Below, piece after piece: positions 9,141 to 16,964 of a stretch of DNA of 48,215 nt (positions are counted from its first letter, which is position 1; every line of letters starts with the position of its first letter). Below the pieces are notes generated by a model. The model was given only the letters and a program-made list of their open reading frames with translations, had not been told where the DNA came from and did not search any database. The DNA comes from an uncultured delta proteobacterium (lineage in GTDB: Bacteria > Desulfobacterota > Desulfobulbia > Desulfobulbales > Desulfocapsaceae): contig CAIQWD010000038.1 in the NCBI GenBank assembly GCA_903875445.1, positions 1-48,215 on the forward strand, given 5' to 3'. The translations under genes were made by a program, and so were the position numbers.

Positions 9141-9974
9141 ATGCTGCACCATACCTTCTGCCATCTTCCGGGCATCGGCCGAAAGGTTGAAACAAAACTC
9201 TGGGAAGCGGGTATCACCACTTGGGATACGTGGCGGGACCCGCCACCCGTCCGCTTCTCCGCCATCGCCCGTATCGATGCCGACCGCACCCTGAAGAATT
9301 CGGTCGCGGCCCTCGAAGACAATCCTAACTTTTTCACCAAGCGTCTCGACAGCTCGGAAGTGTGGCGAATTTTCCCGCACTTCCGGGAGCGCACCGCTTA
9401 CTTGGACATCGAAACCACCGGACTTGACGACTCGGCCGAGGTGACCACCATTGCACTCTATGACGGCAAGGAGGTGTTTACCTACATAAACGGCATCAAC
9501 CTGGACGATTTTGTCGACGCCGTCAACAAATATCAGGTGCTTGTCACCTACAACGGCAAGGGCTTCGATATTCCGGTTCTGGAGAGATTTTTCCGGATAC
9601 AACTCCCCCAGGCGCAAATCGATTTGCGCTATGTCCTGGCACGTCTCGGTTTCAAGGGCGGGCTGAAAGGCTGTGAGAAAATGCTGGGCATGAACCGCGG
9701 CAGTCTTGACGGGGTCGACGGCTCTTTTGCCGTCCTCCTCTGGCAACGCTACCGGGATTATAACGACGAGAAGGCCCTGCAGACGCTTCTCGCCTACAAC
9801 ACCGAAGACACGGTCAACCTCGAACGCCTGGCAATCGAGGCCTACAATCGCAACGCTTGTAAAACTCCCTTTGGCGAGGAACTCATCCTGCCGTTTCCCG
9901 AGCCGCCACCTATCCCCTTTCATGCCGATCATGGCTGTATCGAGCGGATAAGACGCTCCCTGTCTCCCTGGTGA
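9141..9974 (+). CDS. YprB-like ribonuclease H-fold exonuclease
   Basis: 277 residues. The N-terminal 50 residues look like a helix-hairpin-helix element (CHLPGIGRKVETKLWEAGI). The remainder is the YprB/COG3359 RNase-H-like 3'-5' exonuclease fold. Exo I motif: YLDIETTGL near residue 88. Exo II: VTYNGKGFDIPVLE near 135. Exo III: YNTEDTVNLERL near 220. The arrangement gives the DEDD-type acidic set needed for two-metal catalysis. It starts 11 bases after the helicase stop, so coupling to RNA or DNA processing is plausible. The substrate has not been established for this family. It converges on the metallo-hydrolase gene. Confidence 0.82.
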   Translation: MLHHTFCHLPGIGRKVETKLWEAGITTWDTWRDPPPVRFSAIARIDADRTLKNSVAALEDNPNFFTKRLDSSEVWRIFPHFRERTAYLDIETTGLDDSAEVTTIALYDGKEVFTYINGINLDDFVDAVNKYQVLVTYNGKGFDIPVLERFFRIQLPQAQIDLRYVLARLGFKGGLKGCEKMLGMNRGSLDGVDGSFAVLLWQRYRDYNDEKALQTLLAYNTEDTVNLERLAIEAYNRNACKTPFGEELILPFPEPPPIPFHADHGCIERIRRSLSPW

Positions 9975-9984
9975 GATGAAGAGC

Positions 9985-10902
9985 CTACAGGTCTATCTCC
10001 ATTCCCTCTCTGGCAAAAAACACCTCGGTGTTCCCGAATTTCCCCGGTTCACAGTAAATAGCCGACAACTCATCCAGGGTCGCATCAAATCGATCCGGGT
10101 CATGATGAAATAGCGCCAGTTTTTTTACCCCGGCGCGGTTGGCAGCGGCGATGGCATACTCCATTGCCGTGTGGCCCCAATTTATCCGCGATCCATATTC
10201 GGCGGCGGTATATTGGGCATCGTGGATAAGGAGATCGGCCCCGGCAAAAAACTGTTCAACGGCAAGATTTTGCTCGGCGGCCACCTCAGCCCCTTCAAAG
10301 GCCATAGCCTCATCGTAATCAGGGTGGTTAGGGTCGGTGATAAACAAATTACGAAACGGCTCGGTGTCGTAGCAGGTGCAGACCGCTTTGCCATCGTAAG
10401 TGAAACGGTATCCCAGGGCAGTAATAGGGTGGTTGAGCAGTTTGGTCGACAGGTGCAGACCGTTACCAAGATCGATGGAGGGAGCCTCCTTTAAGCGAAT
10501 ATATTCAATTTCCGAGGCAAGTTCACCAAGATTGACGGGGAAATAACGGTATTTCATCTGACCGCCCACCACCTCTTCCAGAGGATCATCCTCAAAGGAG
10601 ACCGGTCCGTGTACCTTTAAGGTGGTCCCCGGGATGTAAATCGGGGTGAAAAACGGATAGCCCATGATATGGTCCCAATGCGTGTGGGAAAGGAAGATAT
10701 CGGCCTTGATCGGCCCTTTGGGCAGATCGCTAGCCATCATAGAGTTGCCAAGGGAACGAATCCCCGAGCCCGCGTCAATGATGACGAGTCGATCCTCGGC
10801 TCCCACCCGCAGTTCGATGCAGGCGGTGTTGCCGCCATACTTTTGGGTTTTGGCCCCCGGACTGGGGATAGATCCCCGCACCCCCCAAAAACGAACCTTC
10901 AT
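9985..10902 (-). CDS. Metallo-beta-lactamase-fold hydrolase
   Basis: 305 residues with an MBL fold of the subgroup beginning VRFWGVRGSIPSPG...YGGNTACIELR. The metal site is HTHWDH in FLSHTHWDHIMGYPFF. Later ligands are likely at CYDTEP and LIHDAQYTAAEY, with GHTAMEYAIAAA and LALFHHDPD near the end. This subgroup includes putative cyclic-nucleotide phosphodiesterases or RNase Z-like hydrolases, but the substrate is unknown. ATG at 10902 is chosen because GGGAG lies five bases upstream; an ATG at 10914 overlaps that ribosome site. It lies 19 bases downstream of the HDOD gene on the same strand, so the two likely form a signalling pair. Confidence 0.85.
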   Translation of the reverse strand: MKVRFWGVRGSIPSPGAKTQKYGGNTACIELRVGAEDRLVIIDAGSGIRSLGNSMMASDLPKGPIKADIFLSHTHWDHIMGYPFFTPIYIPGTTLKVHGPVSFEDDPLEEVVGGQMKYRYFPVNLGELASEIEYIRLKEAPSIDLGNGLHLSTKLLNHPITALGYRFTYDGKAVCTCYDTEPFRNLFITDPNHPDYDEAMAFEGAEVAAEQNLAVEQFFAGADLLIHDAQYTAAEYGSRINWGHTAMEYAIAAANRAGVKKLALFHHDPDRFDATLDELSAIYCEPGKFGNTEVFFAREGMEIDL

Positions 10903-10921
10903 ATGGGCTCCCATTGATTTT

Positions 10922-11782
10922 TCAGAGTTTTAAAAAAACCTCAGCCTTGTGTATTTCCTCGATCACTCTTTCGCCGATCCCGCAAAACTCATCTGGAGTA
11001 AGATCAACGGCTTGACGAAGGCGCTCGACATCCTCCTCCCTGGGAAAAGGATCGCCGGCGTAACCGTGGTCAAAAATATTGGTATACATATTGCCGAGGG
11101 CTACCAAGGCCACCTTCTGACCGCTGTCCTCCGTCAGTTTCGCTATTTCATGGTGCGTGCCTATGCAGGTGGTGATGACCTCGTTGAGTTTCCATTTATC
11201 GGCAATCATCAGCCCCACCTCCTGATGGCTGATGCCCATAACATCCAGCTCCACCTCATAGAGCGGTAGTTGCTGGAATTTTGCGATATTCAGGGCCTCG
11301 ATATAGTCATCGCCAAAAGGAACCTTGCCAAGATCGTGGAGCAAACCGGCAAGAAACAGTTCCTCCCTTTCCATGACAGCTATTCCTTTCGCCTCTCCGA
11401 GGAGTTTGGCACTGACCCCGGTACCGATTGAATGGGCCCAGAATTTGGTGGTAGGGAGTGCCCTGGATTTCTTTGCTCCGGTAACGGTTCGAATAATGGC
11501 TGTGCTGAGGGCCATATTTTTTACAGTATTCATCCCCAGCATGGTAATTGCCCGGGTCAAGGAGGTTACTTTATTGATCAGCGAATAGTAGGCGGAGTTG
11601 ATGAGTTTCAATACCTGACCGGCCAGTACCGGATCAAGCGAGATAACTTTATTCAGTTCATTGGGAGAGGCATCGGTGCGGCTGCATATTTCCATGACCT
11701 TGCCGACTGTGGTTGACAGACTCGGCATTTTGGCAATGAATTTTTCAATCTCCCGTCGCTGTTTTTCCTTATGTGACGCCAT
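10922..11782 (-). CDS. HDOD domain protein
   Basis: 286 residues, essentially one HDOD domain. It opens with KFIAKMPSLSTTVGKVMEIC and then DPVLAGQVLKLINSAYYSL...ITMLGMNTVKNMALS, the classic HDOD core. An HD-like segment follows (LFLAGLLHDLGKVPFGD; THHE near residue 225). HDOD proteins are signalling scaffolds or degenerate HD hydrolases often linked to chemotaxis, motility or cyclic di-GMP. No attached output or receiver domain is present. The ATG follows CAGGGAATGT. It is the upstream partner of the metallo-hydrolase gene. Confidence 0.9.
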   Translation of the reverse strand: MASHKEKQRREIEKFIAKMPSLSTTVGKVMEICSRTDASPNELNKVISLDPVLAGQVLKLINSAYYSLINKVTSLTRAITMLGMNTVKNMALSTAIIRTVTGAKKSRALPTTKFWAHSIGTGVSAKLLGEAKGIAVMEREELFLAGLLHDLGKVPFGDDYIEALNIAKFQQLPLYEVELDVMGISHQEVGLMIADKWKLNEVITTCIGTHHEIAKLTEDSGQKVALVALGNMYTNIFDHGYAGDPFPREEDVERLRQAVDLTPDEFCGIGERVIEEIHKAEVFLKL

Positions 11783-11984
11783 ACATTCCCTGAATATTCA
11801 GTTAATTAAGAGACAAGAGGAAAGTTGAGTGTTGGTAAGGTATTGTATCGAAAGAAACTCTCCAGGTCAAGGTTCGAACATGGCGGAAAGCGCCGAGCGC
11901 CCCGGAGCAACATTCTCTCGCCATACGTCAGAAACTCGGGACGCTAGACACCAGCTCCAGCTGGACCAAGGGCTGCTTCTCCTT

Positions 11985-12767
11985 TTACCGGTTCCTGTCT
12001 TCTTCGGTAACACGGCAAAACCGTACAGCTTCTTTGTAGGTAAGAGTCGTACCGCCAAAGATATCAAGAGCGCTGCCGACGGTGCAATCCAGCCTGCCTT
12101 TTCCAGCTTCCCGGACCAACTGCAGATCCCCGATATCCCTGATGCCGCCGGCGTAGGTTGTGGGAATGGGCGTCCAAAGTGCCAGCTTTTCAACAAGCTC
12201 TTTTTCAATGCCTGAACACTTCCCTTCTACGTCGGCTGCATGAATGAGAAATTCACTGCAACATTTGGCGAGCTTAGTCAGCACCTCGGGAGTGATGGCA
12301 ACACTTGTAAATTTTTGCCAGCGATCGGTTACTATGTAATACTGGTCTTCTTTCCTTCGACAGCTGAGATCAAGGACCAATCTCTTCCTGCCCACCGCCG
12401 CCACCAGCTTGTTCAGTCGCTCGGTATCGACCACCCCATCCCGGAAAACGTAGGAGGTGACGATAACCTCGGAGGCCCCTTTATCAAGCCAACAGCCGGC
12501 ATTGTCGGCGGTTATGCCGCCGCCAAGCTGCATTCCGCCCGGCCAGGCAGCAAGCGCTTCCTCGGCAGCCTTATCGTTTCCCGGCCCGAGCTTGATGATA
12601 TGGCCGCCGGTCAGATTATCCGCCCGGTACAGTGCGGCAAACCAGGCAGGCGGTTTTTCGGCGATGAAATTGGTCTGCACCGCATCCGGCTTACCGTCGA
12701 CAAGCGTCGATCCGACAATCTGTTTCACCACGCCACCGTGGAGATCAATACAGGGTCTTAGTTGCAT
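11985..12767 (-). CDS. hisA: Eukaryotic-type ProFAR isomerase (HisA/HIS6-like)
   Basis: Phosphoribosylformimino-5-aminoimidazole carboxamide ribotide isomerase, step 4 of histidine synthesis, a (beta/alpha)8 barrel (260 residues). The first strand is LRPCIDLHGGVVKQIVGSTL, with the catalytic Asp in CIDLHGG. LDLSCRRK near the middle carries the second strand, and TYAGGIRDIGDLQLV near the C-terminus the phosphate site. The wording of these motifs (VKQIVGSTL, LGPGNDKAA, LDLSCRRK) matches the fungal/plant HIS6 type rather than ordinary bacterial HisA. ATG at 12767 follows AAGGTGAG. It is separated from the upstream ATPase gene by a terminator, so it likely has its own promoter. No other his gene is in the window. 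Confidence 0.82.
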   Translation of the reverse strand: MQLRPCIDLHGGVVKQIVGSTLVDGKPDAVQTNFIAEKPPAWFAALYRADNLTGGHIIKLGPGNDKAAEEALAAWPGGMQLGGGITADNAGCWLDKGASEVIVTSYVFRDGVVDTERLNKLVAAVGRKRLVLDLSCRRKEDQYYIVTDRWQKFTSVAITPEVLTKLAKCCSEFLIHAADVEGKCSGIEKELVEKLALWTPIPTTYAGGIRDIGDLQLVREAGKGRLDCTVGSALDIFGGTTLTYKEAVRFCRVTEEDRNR

Positions 12768-12786
12768 TTTCTCACCTTGCACTAAC

Positions 12787-12820
12787 AAAAAAAGCGGAAT
12801 GCCATGGGCATCCCGCTTTT
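12787..12820 (-). terminator. Rho-independent terminator after the RecA-like ATPase gene
   Basis: On the minus strand an 11-base stem (AGCGGGATGCC with GGCATTCCGCT, one G-T pair) closes a three-base loop and ends in seven T. It is correctly placed 40 bases downstream of the ATPase stop and lies directly upstream of hisA. Confidence 0.85.
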
Positions 12821-12860
12821 GTTCAACTCGAAGCTTTTGCCTGTATCGGCAACCGCTTTC

Positions 12861-13556
12861 TCAGCCTTTTTTGATGAGCATGGTCGAAGGATCAAGCATC
12901 AGGGTGGTCCCGGGATCGAGCTTGCAGGAATCGCATTTCAGTATATCCAGCTTCATAGCATCCCCCACCGGCTTGATCAGCAGTACCGTTTCGAAAAGAC
13001 TGTCAACCTCATGGCAGGGAGCGGGCACCCCATCGAGACTCACCCGCTTGTCGTCACGATGGCTGACAGCCGAAAACCAGATCATCTTCAGGCCTCGATC
13101 ATTCATGAAATTCCTGAGACCTTCGAGGGATTCCCTGTCATTGTTGGCAAAGTCATAGCCGTCAATTATCAGACATTCGGGTTTGTAGATATTTTGTTTT
13201 ACCAGATCATCCAGCCGCTCTTCGAGAAGGGCCTTGCTGAAGGAGCTTTCTTTGAAGGTCATGATCATCCGGTTTTTCATGATTTCCGGAATTGAGCTGA
13301 TTTTTTCCCCGTCGGTCAACAAGGAAAGGATATCATCATACCAGGTGCGGGTTTTATCCACCCCTTCGCCGATGGCTACATGCAGCACTCTATTGCCCAG
13401 CAGCATACAATCCAGGGCAAATTGCACGAGAATTGCGGTCTTGCCGAGACCGGCCCTGGCCATAACCAAGCCCATCATGGCCTGGACACCGCCCGATTTG
13501 TCCTCCAGGCCGAGTGCCCGGAGAGGATTATTTACTATCAACTCGTTGTTTCCCAT
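12861..13556 (-). CDS. RecA/KaiC-like P-loop ATPase of unknown role
   Basis: 231 residues, recognisable as a small RecA-superfamily ATPase. The P-loop is MARAGLGKTAILVQFALDC near residues 31-49, with Ala instead of the first Gly of the usual GxxGxGKT. Walker B is CLIIDGYDF near 128. RMIMTFKESSFS and an acidic C-terminal third follow. It looks like a stripped KaiC or DnaB-type ATPase core with no accessory domain. AAGGTGA lies before the ATG. It is 112 bases downstream of the EF-G gene on the same strand and closes with a strong terminator, so it may be co-transcribed with EF-G. I cannot name its function. Confidence 0.7.
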   Translation of the reverse strand: MGNNELIVNNPLRALGLEDKSGGVQAMMGLVMARAGLGKTAILVQFALDCMLLGNRVLHVAIGEGVDKTRTWYDDILSLLTDGEKISSIPEIMKNRMIMTFKESSFSKALLEERLDDLVKQNIYKPECLIIDGYDFANNDRESLEGLRNFMNDRGLKMIWFSAVSHRDDKRVSLDGVPAPCHEVDSLFETVLLIKPVGDAMKLDILKCDSCKLDPGTTLMLDPSTMLIKKG

Positions 13557-13668
13557 GGCAGTTCACCTTTTTCGATTCCTTATTCCCCCGCATGGCGCAT
13601 GCAGGTATCAAGCCGAACACCGAGTGTCCAGTCTCTTGTTCTTGTTGTAGTCAATAACGCAGGCAATT

Positions 13669-15753
13669 TCAAGCGTTCTTTCGCTCGTCCTGATAGGCCT
13701 TGATCAATTGCTCGCTGACACCCTTTGGTACCGGTTTGAAACTCGCGAATTCCATGGTAAATTCGGCCTTTCCCTGGGTAAGGGAGCGGAGAGCGGTGGA
13801 ATAGCCGAACATCTCGGAGAGAGGCACTTCAGCCTCTACCGCCGAATACGAACCTTCCTCGGTGGTACCGATGATCATGCCACGGCGCTGGTTGATGGAA
13901 CCCATGACCGACCCCTGAAACTCGGTCGGTCCTTCCACGGCTACCTTCATGATGGGCTCCATGATTATCGGCTTGGCCTTGAGATATCCCTCTTTAAAGG
14001 CACCTATGGCCGCCAGTTGAAAGGCGATATCGGAGGAGTCGACCGCATGATAGGCCCCGTCATTGATAACACAGCGAACCCCGGTAATGGCCGCACCGCA
14101 GAGTGAGCCCTTTTCCAGACTCTTTTTAAAGCCTTTATCGCAAGAGCCGATAAACTCACGGGGGATGACGCCGCCGACAATACTGTCGACAAATTCGTAA
14201 TCCCCTTCCTCCAACGGCTCCATGTATCCGCCAACCCGGCCAAACTGCCCGGAACCACCGGTCTGTTTCTTGTGGGTGTAGCTAAAAGAGGCCTTCTGGG
14301 AGATAGTTTCGCGATAGGCAACCTGAGGAGCACCTACTTCGACCACGGCGTCATATTCACGCTTCATTCTCTCGACATACACCTCAAGATGCAGCTCGCC
14401 CATCCCGGAGATAATGGTTTCACCGGTTTCATGATCAACGTAGGTTTTGAAGGTCGGATCTTCCTTGGTGAATCGGTTCAGCGCCTTGGACATGTTCATC
14501 TGCGCCTTGTTATCTTTCGGGATCACCGCCAAAGAAATAACCGGTTCGGGGATATGCATGGAGGTCATGGAGCAGCTGATTTCCTCCGAGGTAAAGGTAT
14601 CACCGGAGGCACAATCGACACCGAAAAGCGCGACGATATCACCGGAGCCGCAGGCTTCGATCTCTTCCATCTCATTGGAATGCATACGACAGAGCCGACC
14701 GATTTTCGTCTTCTTCCCGGTTCTGCTATTGAAAACGGTATCCCCTTTAGCCAATTTCCCTTGATAGGTGCGAGTGTAGGTCAACTGTCCATAACGCCCA
14801 TCTTCAAGTTTAAAGGCCAGCATGATGAGTGGGTCATCGGGACTATTGGTGACGGCAAATTCCTTCTCCTCGTTTTTCAGATCGAGGGCCATATTGACGA
14901 CGTCGGTCGGACACGGGAGATATCTTTCGACCGCGTCAAGCAGCAATTGCACGCCTTTATTTTTATAGGCCGATCCCATGAGCACCGGGGTAAATTCAAG
15001 GGCAAGGGTCCCTTTGCGAACGGCGTCGTAGATGAGTTGGGTATCAATGTCTCCGCCCTCCAGCAATGCCTCCATGAGTTCTTCGGAAAACATGGAGACC
15101 TCTTCGAGCAGGGTCTCTCTTTTGGTTTGTGCTTCGGCCTGGTACTCGGCAGGAATTTCTCTTTCGACAATGGTTTCCCCATTGGGGTCCTCAAAGTAGA
15201 CGGCCTTCATGGTAATCAGGTCGATCATTCCCTTCAGATCGCTTTCCAGCCCTATCGGAATCTGCATCATGTGGGCGTTCAAGTCCAGCTTATCGCGAAG
15301 TTGGCGGGTGACCTTTTCGGGATTGGCGCCGGTCCGGTCACACTTATTAATGAAGGCGATACGAGGAACAGTGTATCTGGTCATCTGCCTGTTTACGGTG
15401 ATCGACTGAGACTGGACTCCGCCAACCGAACACAGCACCAGAATGGCGCCGTCCAGTACGCGGAGTGCTCTCTCGACCTCAACGGTGAAGTCAACGTGGC
15501 CAGGCGTGTCGATGATGTTGATGTCAACACTTTTCCAGGAACAGTAGGTGGCAGCTGACTGAATGGTAATACCACGCTCTTTTTCAAGTTCCATGGAGTC
15601 CATTTTCGCGCCGACCCCGTCCTTGCCCCGAACTTCATGAATTGCATGAATTTTTTTTGTGTAAAACAGGATACGTTCGGTGAGCGTAGTCTTTCCCGAA
15701 TCGATATGGGCACTGATACCTATATTTCTTACTTTCGATAGATCCTTATTCAT
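13669..15753 (-). CDS. fusA: Elongation factor G, spd/mitochondrial EFG1-like type
   Basis: A 694-residue translational GTPase that drives ribosomal translocation. G1 is [16 protein letters not shown]3 is DTPGHVDF and G4 is NKCDRTGA. The switch region contains [20 protein letters not shown] followed by [10 protein letters not shown]. Domains II-V follow ([27 protein letters not shown]-like QVAYRETIS; final EF-G C region with [12 protein letters not shown]). HIDSGKTT plus [14 protein letters not shown] are typical of the spdEFG1/mitochondrial EFG1 clade rather than canonical bacterial EF-G (which has HIDAGKTT). It is not in a str operon: no rpsL, rpsG or tuf neighbours. SD AGAGGAC. It may be an additional copy beside a canonical fusA elsewhere. 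Confidence 0.92.
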   Translation of the reverse strand: MNKDLSKVRNIGISAHIDSGKTTLTERILFYTKKIHAIHEVRGKDGVGAKMDSMELEKERGITIQSAATYCSWKSVDINIIDTPGHVDFTVEVERALRVLDGAILVLCSVGGVQSQSITVNRQMTRYTVPRIAFINKCDRTGANPEKVTRQLRDKLDLNAHMMQIPIGLESDLKGMIDLITMKAVYFEDPNGETIVEREIPAEYQAEAQTKRETLLEEVSMFSEELMEALLEGGDIDTQLIYDAVRKGTLALEFTPVLMGSAYKNKGVQLLLDAVERYLPCPTDVVNMALDLKNEEKEFAVTNSPDDPLIMLAFKLEDGRYGQLTYTRTYQGKLAKGDTVFNSRTGKKTKIGRLCRMHSNEMEEIEACGSGDIVALFGVDCASGDTFTSEEISCSMTSMHIPEPVISLAVIPKDNKAQMNMSKALNRFTKEDPTFKTYVDHETGETIISGMGELHLEVYVERMKREYDAVVEVGAPQVAYRETISQKASFSYTHKKQTGGSGQFGRVGGYMEPLEEGDYEFVDSIVGGVIPREFIGSCDKGFKKSLEKGSLCGAAITGVRCVINDGAYHAVDSSDIAFQLAAIGAFKEGYLKAKPIIMEPIMKVAVEGPTEFQGSVMGSINQRRGMIIGTTEEGSYSAVEAEVPLSEMFGYSTALRSLTQGKAEFTMEFASFKPVPKGVSEQLIKAYQDERKNA

Positions 15754-15821
15754 GGCTGCTGTCCTCTACAACGTTGCCAACCGGTTAGCTTCCGGCCTCG
15801 CTTCTCACAAGCTGTGGGAAG

Positions 15822-15860
15822 AAAAAAAGTAAGGAGTCACAGCAGGCTGCAACTCCTTAC
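15822..15860 (-). terminator. Terminator or attenuator in the fusA leader
   Basis: On the minus strand, GTAAGGAGT at 15860-15852 pairs perfectly with ACTCCTTAC at 15837-15829, around a 14-base loop. Seven T follow directly. This has all the marks of an intrinsic terminator but ends about 70 bases before the fusA ATG with no ordinary gene ahead of it, so it may attenuate fusA or end a small RNA. Confidence 0.7.
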
Positions 15861-15869
15861 TCAACTGAT

Positions 15870-15932
15870 TCAATCGGTTATACCCAAAAGCCCTTCCGAT
15901 CCCGAGTAATACCAATGGGGTTGATAGTCCAT
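15870..15932 (-). CDS. Possible 20-residue leader peptide upstream of fusA
   Basis: A 20-codon frame starting with MDYQPHWYY and ending TGA, ten bases before the terminator stem. Position and size match a leader peptide of an attenuator. Against this, no Shine-Dalgarno sequence precedes the ATG and the composition (His, Trp, three Tyr) has no obvious link to EF-G. Speculative. Confidence 0.2.
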   Translation of the reverse strand: MDYQPHWYYSGSEGLLGITD

Positions 15933-16122
15933 CGTTGGGGCAAAAAAATGAAAACGTTCACTTGAAAAGATAAACACGTCTGAGTAACCCCGAAAAATAC
16001 ACTAAGCAAAATAAAAAAACTACAAAAAAAACAGTATTACTCTTTTTTCACCCAAGCAGTTCTTTTTCCGGACTTTTTGTCTTCCTCTGCAACGGGATAA
16101 AATGCGATATGCATTATTCAAC

Positions 16123-16155
16123 CAATTGCGACGTGGAGCAGCGAAGCCGCAATTG
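16123..16155. repeat. Inverted repeat CAATTGCG ... CGCAATTG
   Basis: Perfect eight-base arms at 16123-16130 and 16148-16155 enclose 17 bases. Another short inverted repeat (AATGC/GCATT) lies just before it at about 16101-16115. They may belong to a structured transcript or be protein-binding sites. Confidence 0.4.
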
Positions 16156-16225
16156 CTATATCTTTCTAAGAATCCGCCCCTTTTATGGGAGGTTAACAGC
16201 AGCACCAGGCAGTTAAAAAATCACA

Positions 16226-16270
16226 TTGACAGAGATCGGTGCGCAGATTAAATAAGAATCATTATTTATT
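16226..16270 (+). promoter_or_regulatory. Rubrerythrin promoter with Fur/PerR-like element
   Basis: A consensus -35 TTGACA lies at 16226-16231. A -10-like TTAAAT lies at 16248-16253, spacer 16. Overlapping the expected start of transcription is an AT-rich element (16252-16270) containing ATCATTATT, eight of nine matches to the right arm of a Fur box. Iron- or peroxide-responsive repression would suit a rubrerythrin gene. This is a motif match by eye only. Confidence 0.5.
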
Positions 16271-16334
16271 AATAAGGCTTACCGTAAATTCAATTTTCAC
16301 GTATCATCAGACCAATATTTTCCAGGAGGATTAC

Positions 16335-16856
16335 ATGAGTAAAACCATAGAAAATTTGCAGGCTGCTTTTGCAGGAGAATCCATGGCCCGAAACAAATAC
16401 ACCTTTTTTGCCAAGGTTGCCCGCAAGGAAGGATACCACTACATCGCCAGGATTTTCGAGGAAACCGCTGCCAATGAGATGCGGCATGCAAATGATCACT
16501 TTAAACTTCTTAATGGCATCGGTGACACTGCGGCAAATTTGAAAGAGGCCTTTGCCGGCGAAGATTACGAAACGAGCACCATGTATCCCACCTTCGCCAA
16601 AGAGGCCGAAGGGGAGGGGAATATGGAAGCGGCCATGCTTTTTACCCAGATCGGCAAAGTTGAGGCGGAACATCGCGGGAGATACAAAAAACTGCTGGAA
16701 ATGGTGGTGAATGGTACGGTTTTTAAGCGTGACAAACCAGTGAAATGGAAATGCTCCCTCTGCGGCTATTCCTACACCGGCACCGAACCACCACCCAAGT
16801 GCCCGGCCTGTAAACATCCAAAAGAATATTATGAACCGGCTGATATAGAGTTTTAA
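16335..16856 (+). CDS. rbr: Rubrerythrin
   Basis: A cytoplasmic di-iron peroxidase that reduces hydrogen peroxide in anaerobes, fed by rubredoxin or NAD(P)H:rubredoxin oxidoreductase. 173 residues. The four-helix di-iron domain has Glu ligands in AFAGESMARNKY, FEETAANEMRHANDH (ExxxxxH type) and KVEAEHRGRY. The C-terminal rubredoxin-like knuckle has Cys140, Cys143 (CSLC), Cys156 and Cys159 (CPAC). Length and domain order are typical. The ATG at 16335 follows a near-perfect AGGAGGA; the longer frame from 16239 runs through the promoter and is rejected. Confidence 0.96.
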   Translation: MSKTIENLQAAFAGESMARNKYTFFAKVARKEGYHYIARIFEETAANEMRHANDHFKLLNGIGDTAANLKEAFAGEDYETSTMYPTFAKEAEGEGNMEAAMLFTQIGKVEAEHRGRYKKLLEMVVNGTVFKRDKPVKWKCSLCGYSYTGTEPPPKCPACKHPKEYYEPADIEF

Positions 16857-16866
16857 GATTTTCCTT

Positions 16867-16910
16867 CAACCCAGCCCGGAATCTTTTCATAACCGGGCTG
16901 GGTGTTGTAC
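16867..16910 (+). terminator. Stem-loop after rubrerythrin
   Basis: ACCCAGCCCGG (16869-16879) pairs perfectly with CCGGGCTGGGT (16893-16903), a very stable 11-base stem 12 bases past the rbr stop. No T run follows (GTTGTACA instead). It is well placed to end or stabilise the rbr transcript. Confidence 0.6.
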
Positions 16911-16964
16911 AAGTCCCTTCGTGATTTTTCCTGCATTCGTAGCGGCCCCTGAGGAGAAAGAACC

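Larger units (their letters stand above)
15754..16334. other. Structured intergenic region between fusA and rubrerythrin
   Basis: 581 bases without a convincing gene. It holds a minus-strand terminator (15822-15860), a 20-codon frame just before it (15870-15932), an inverted repeat CAATTGCG/CGCAATTG (16123-16155), and the rubrerythrin promoter. A 61-codon minus frame at 16020-16205 overlaps the inverted repeat and has no recognisable motif or ribosome site, so I do not call it. Confidence 0.5.

Noticed and set aside
14272-15558. 428-codon open frame on the plus strand
   Set aside because: Antisense shadow of the EF-G gene, whose motifs are complete on the other strand.
16020-16205. 61-codon minus-strand frame with CGFAAPRRNW
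   Set aside because: It overlaps an inverted repeat and lacks a ribosome site; treated as part of the structured intergenic region.
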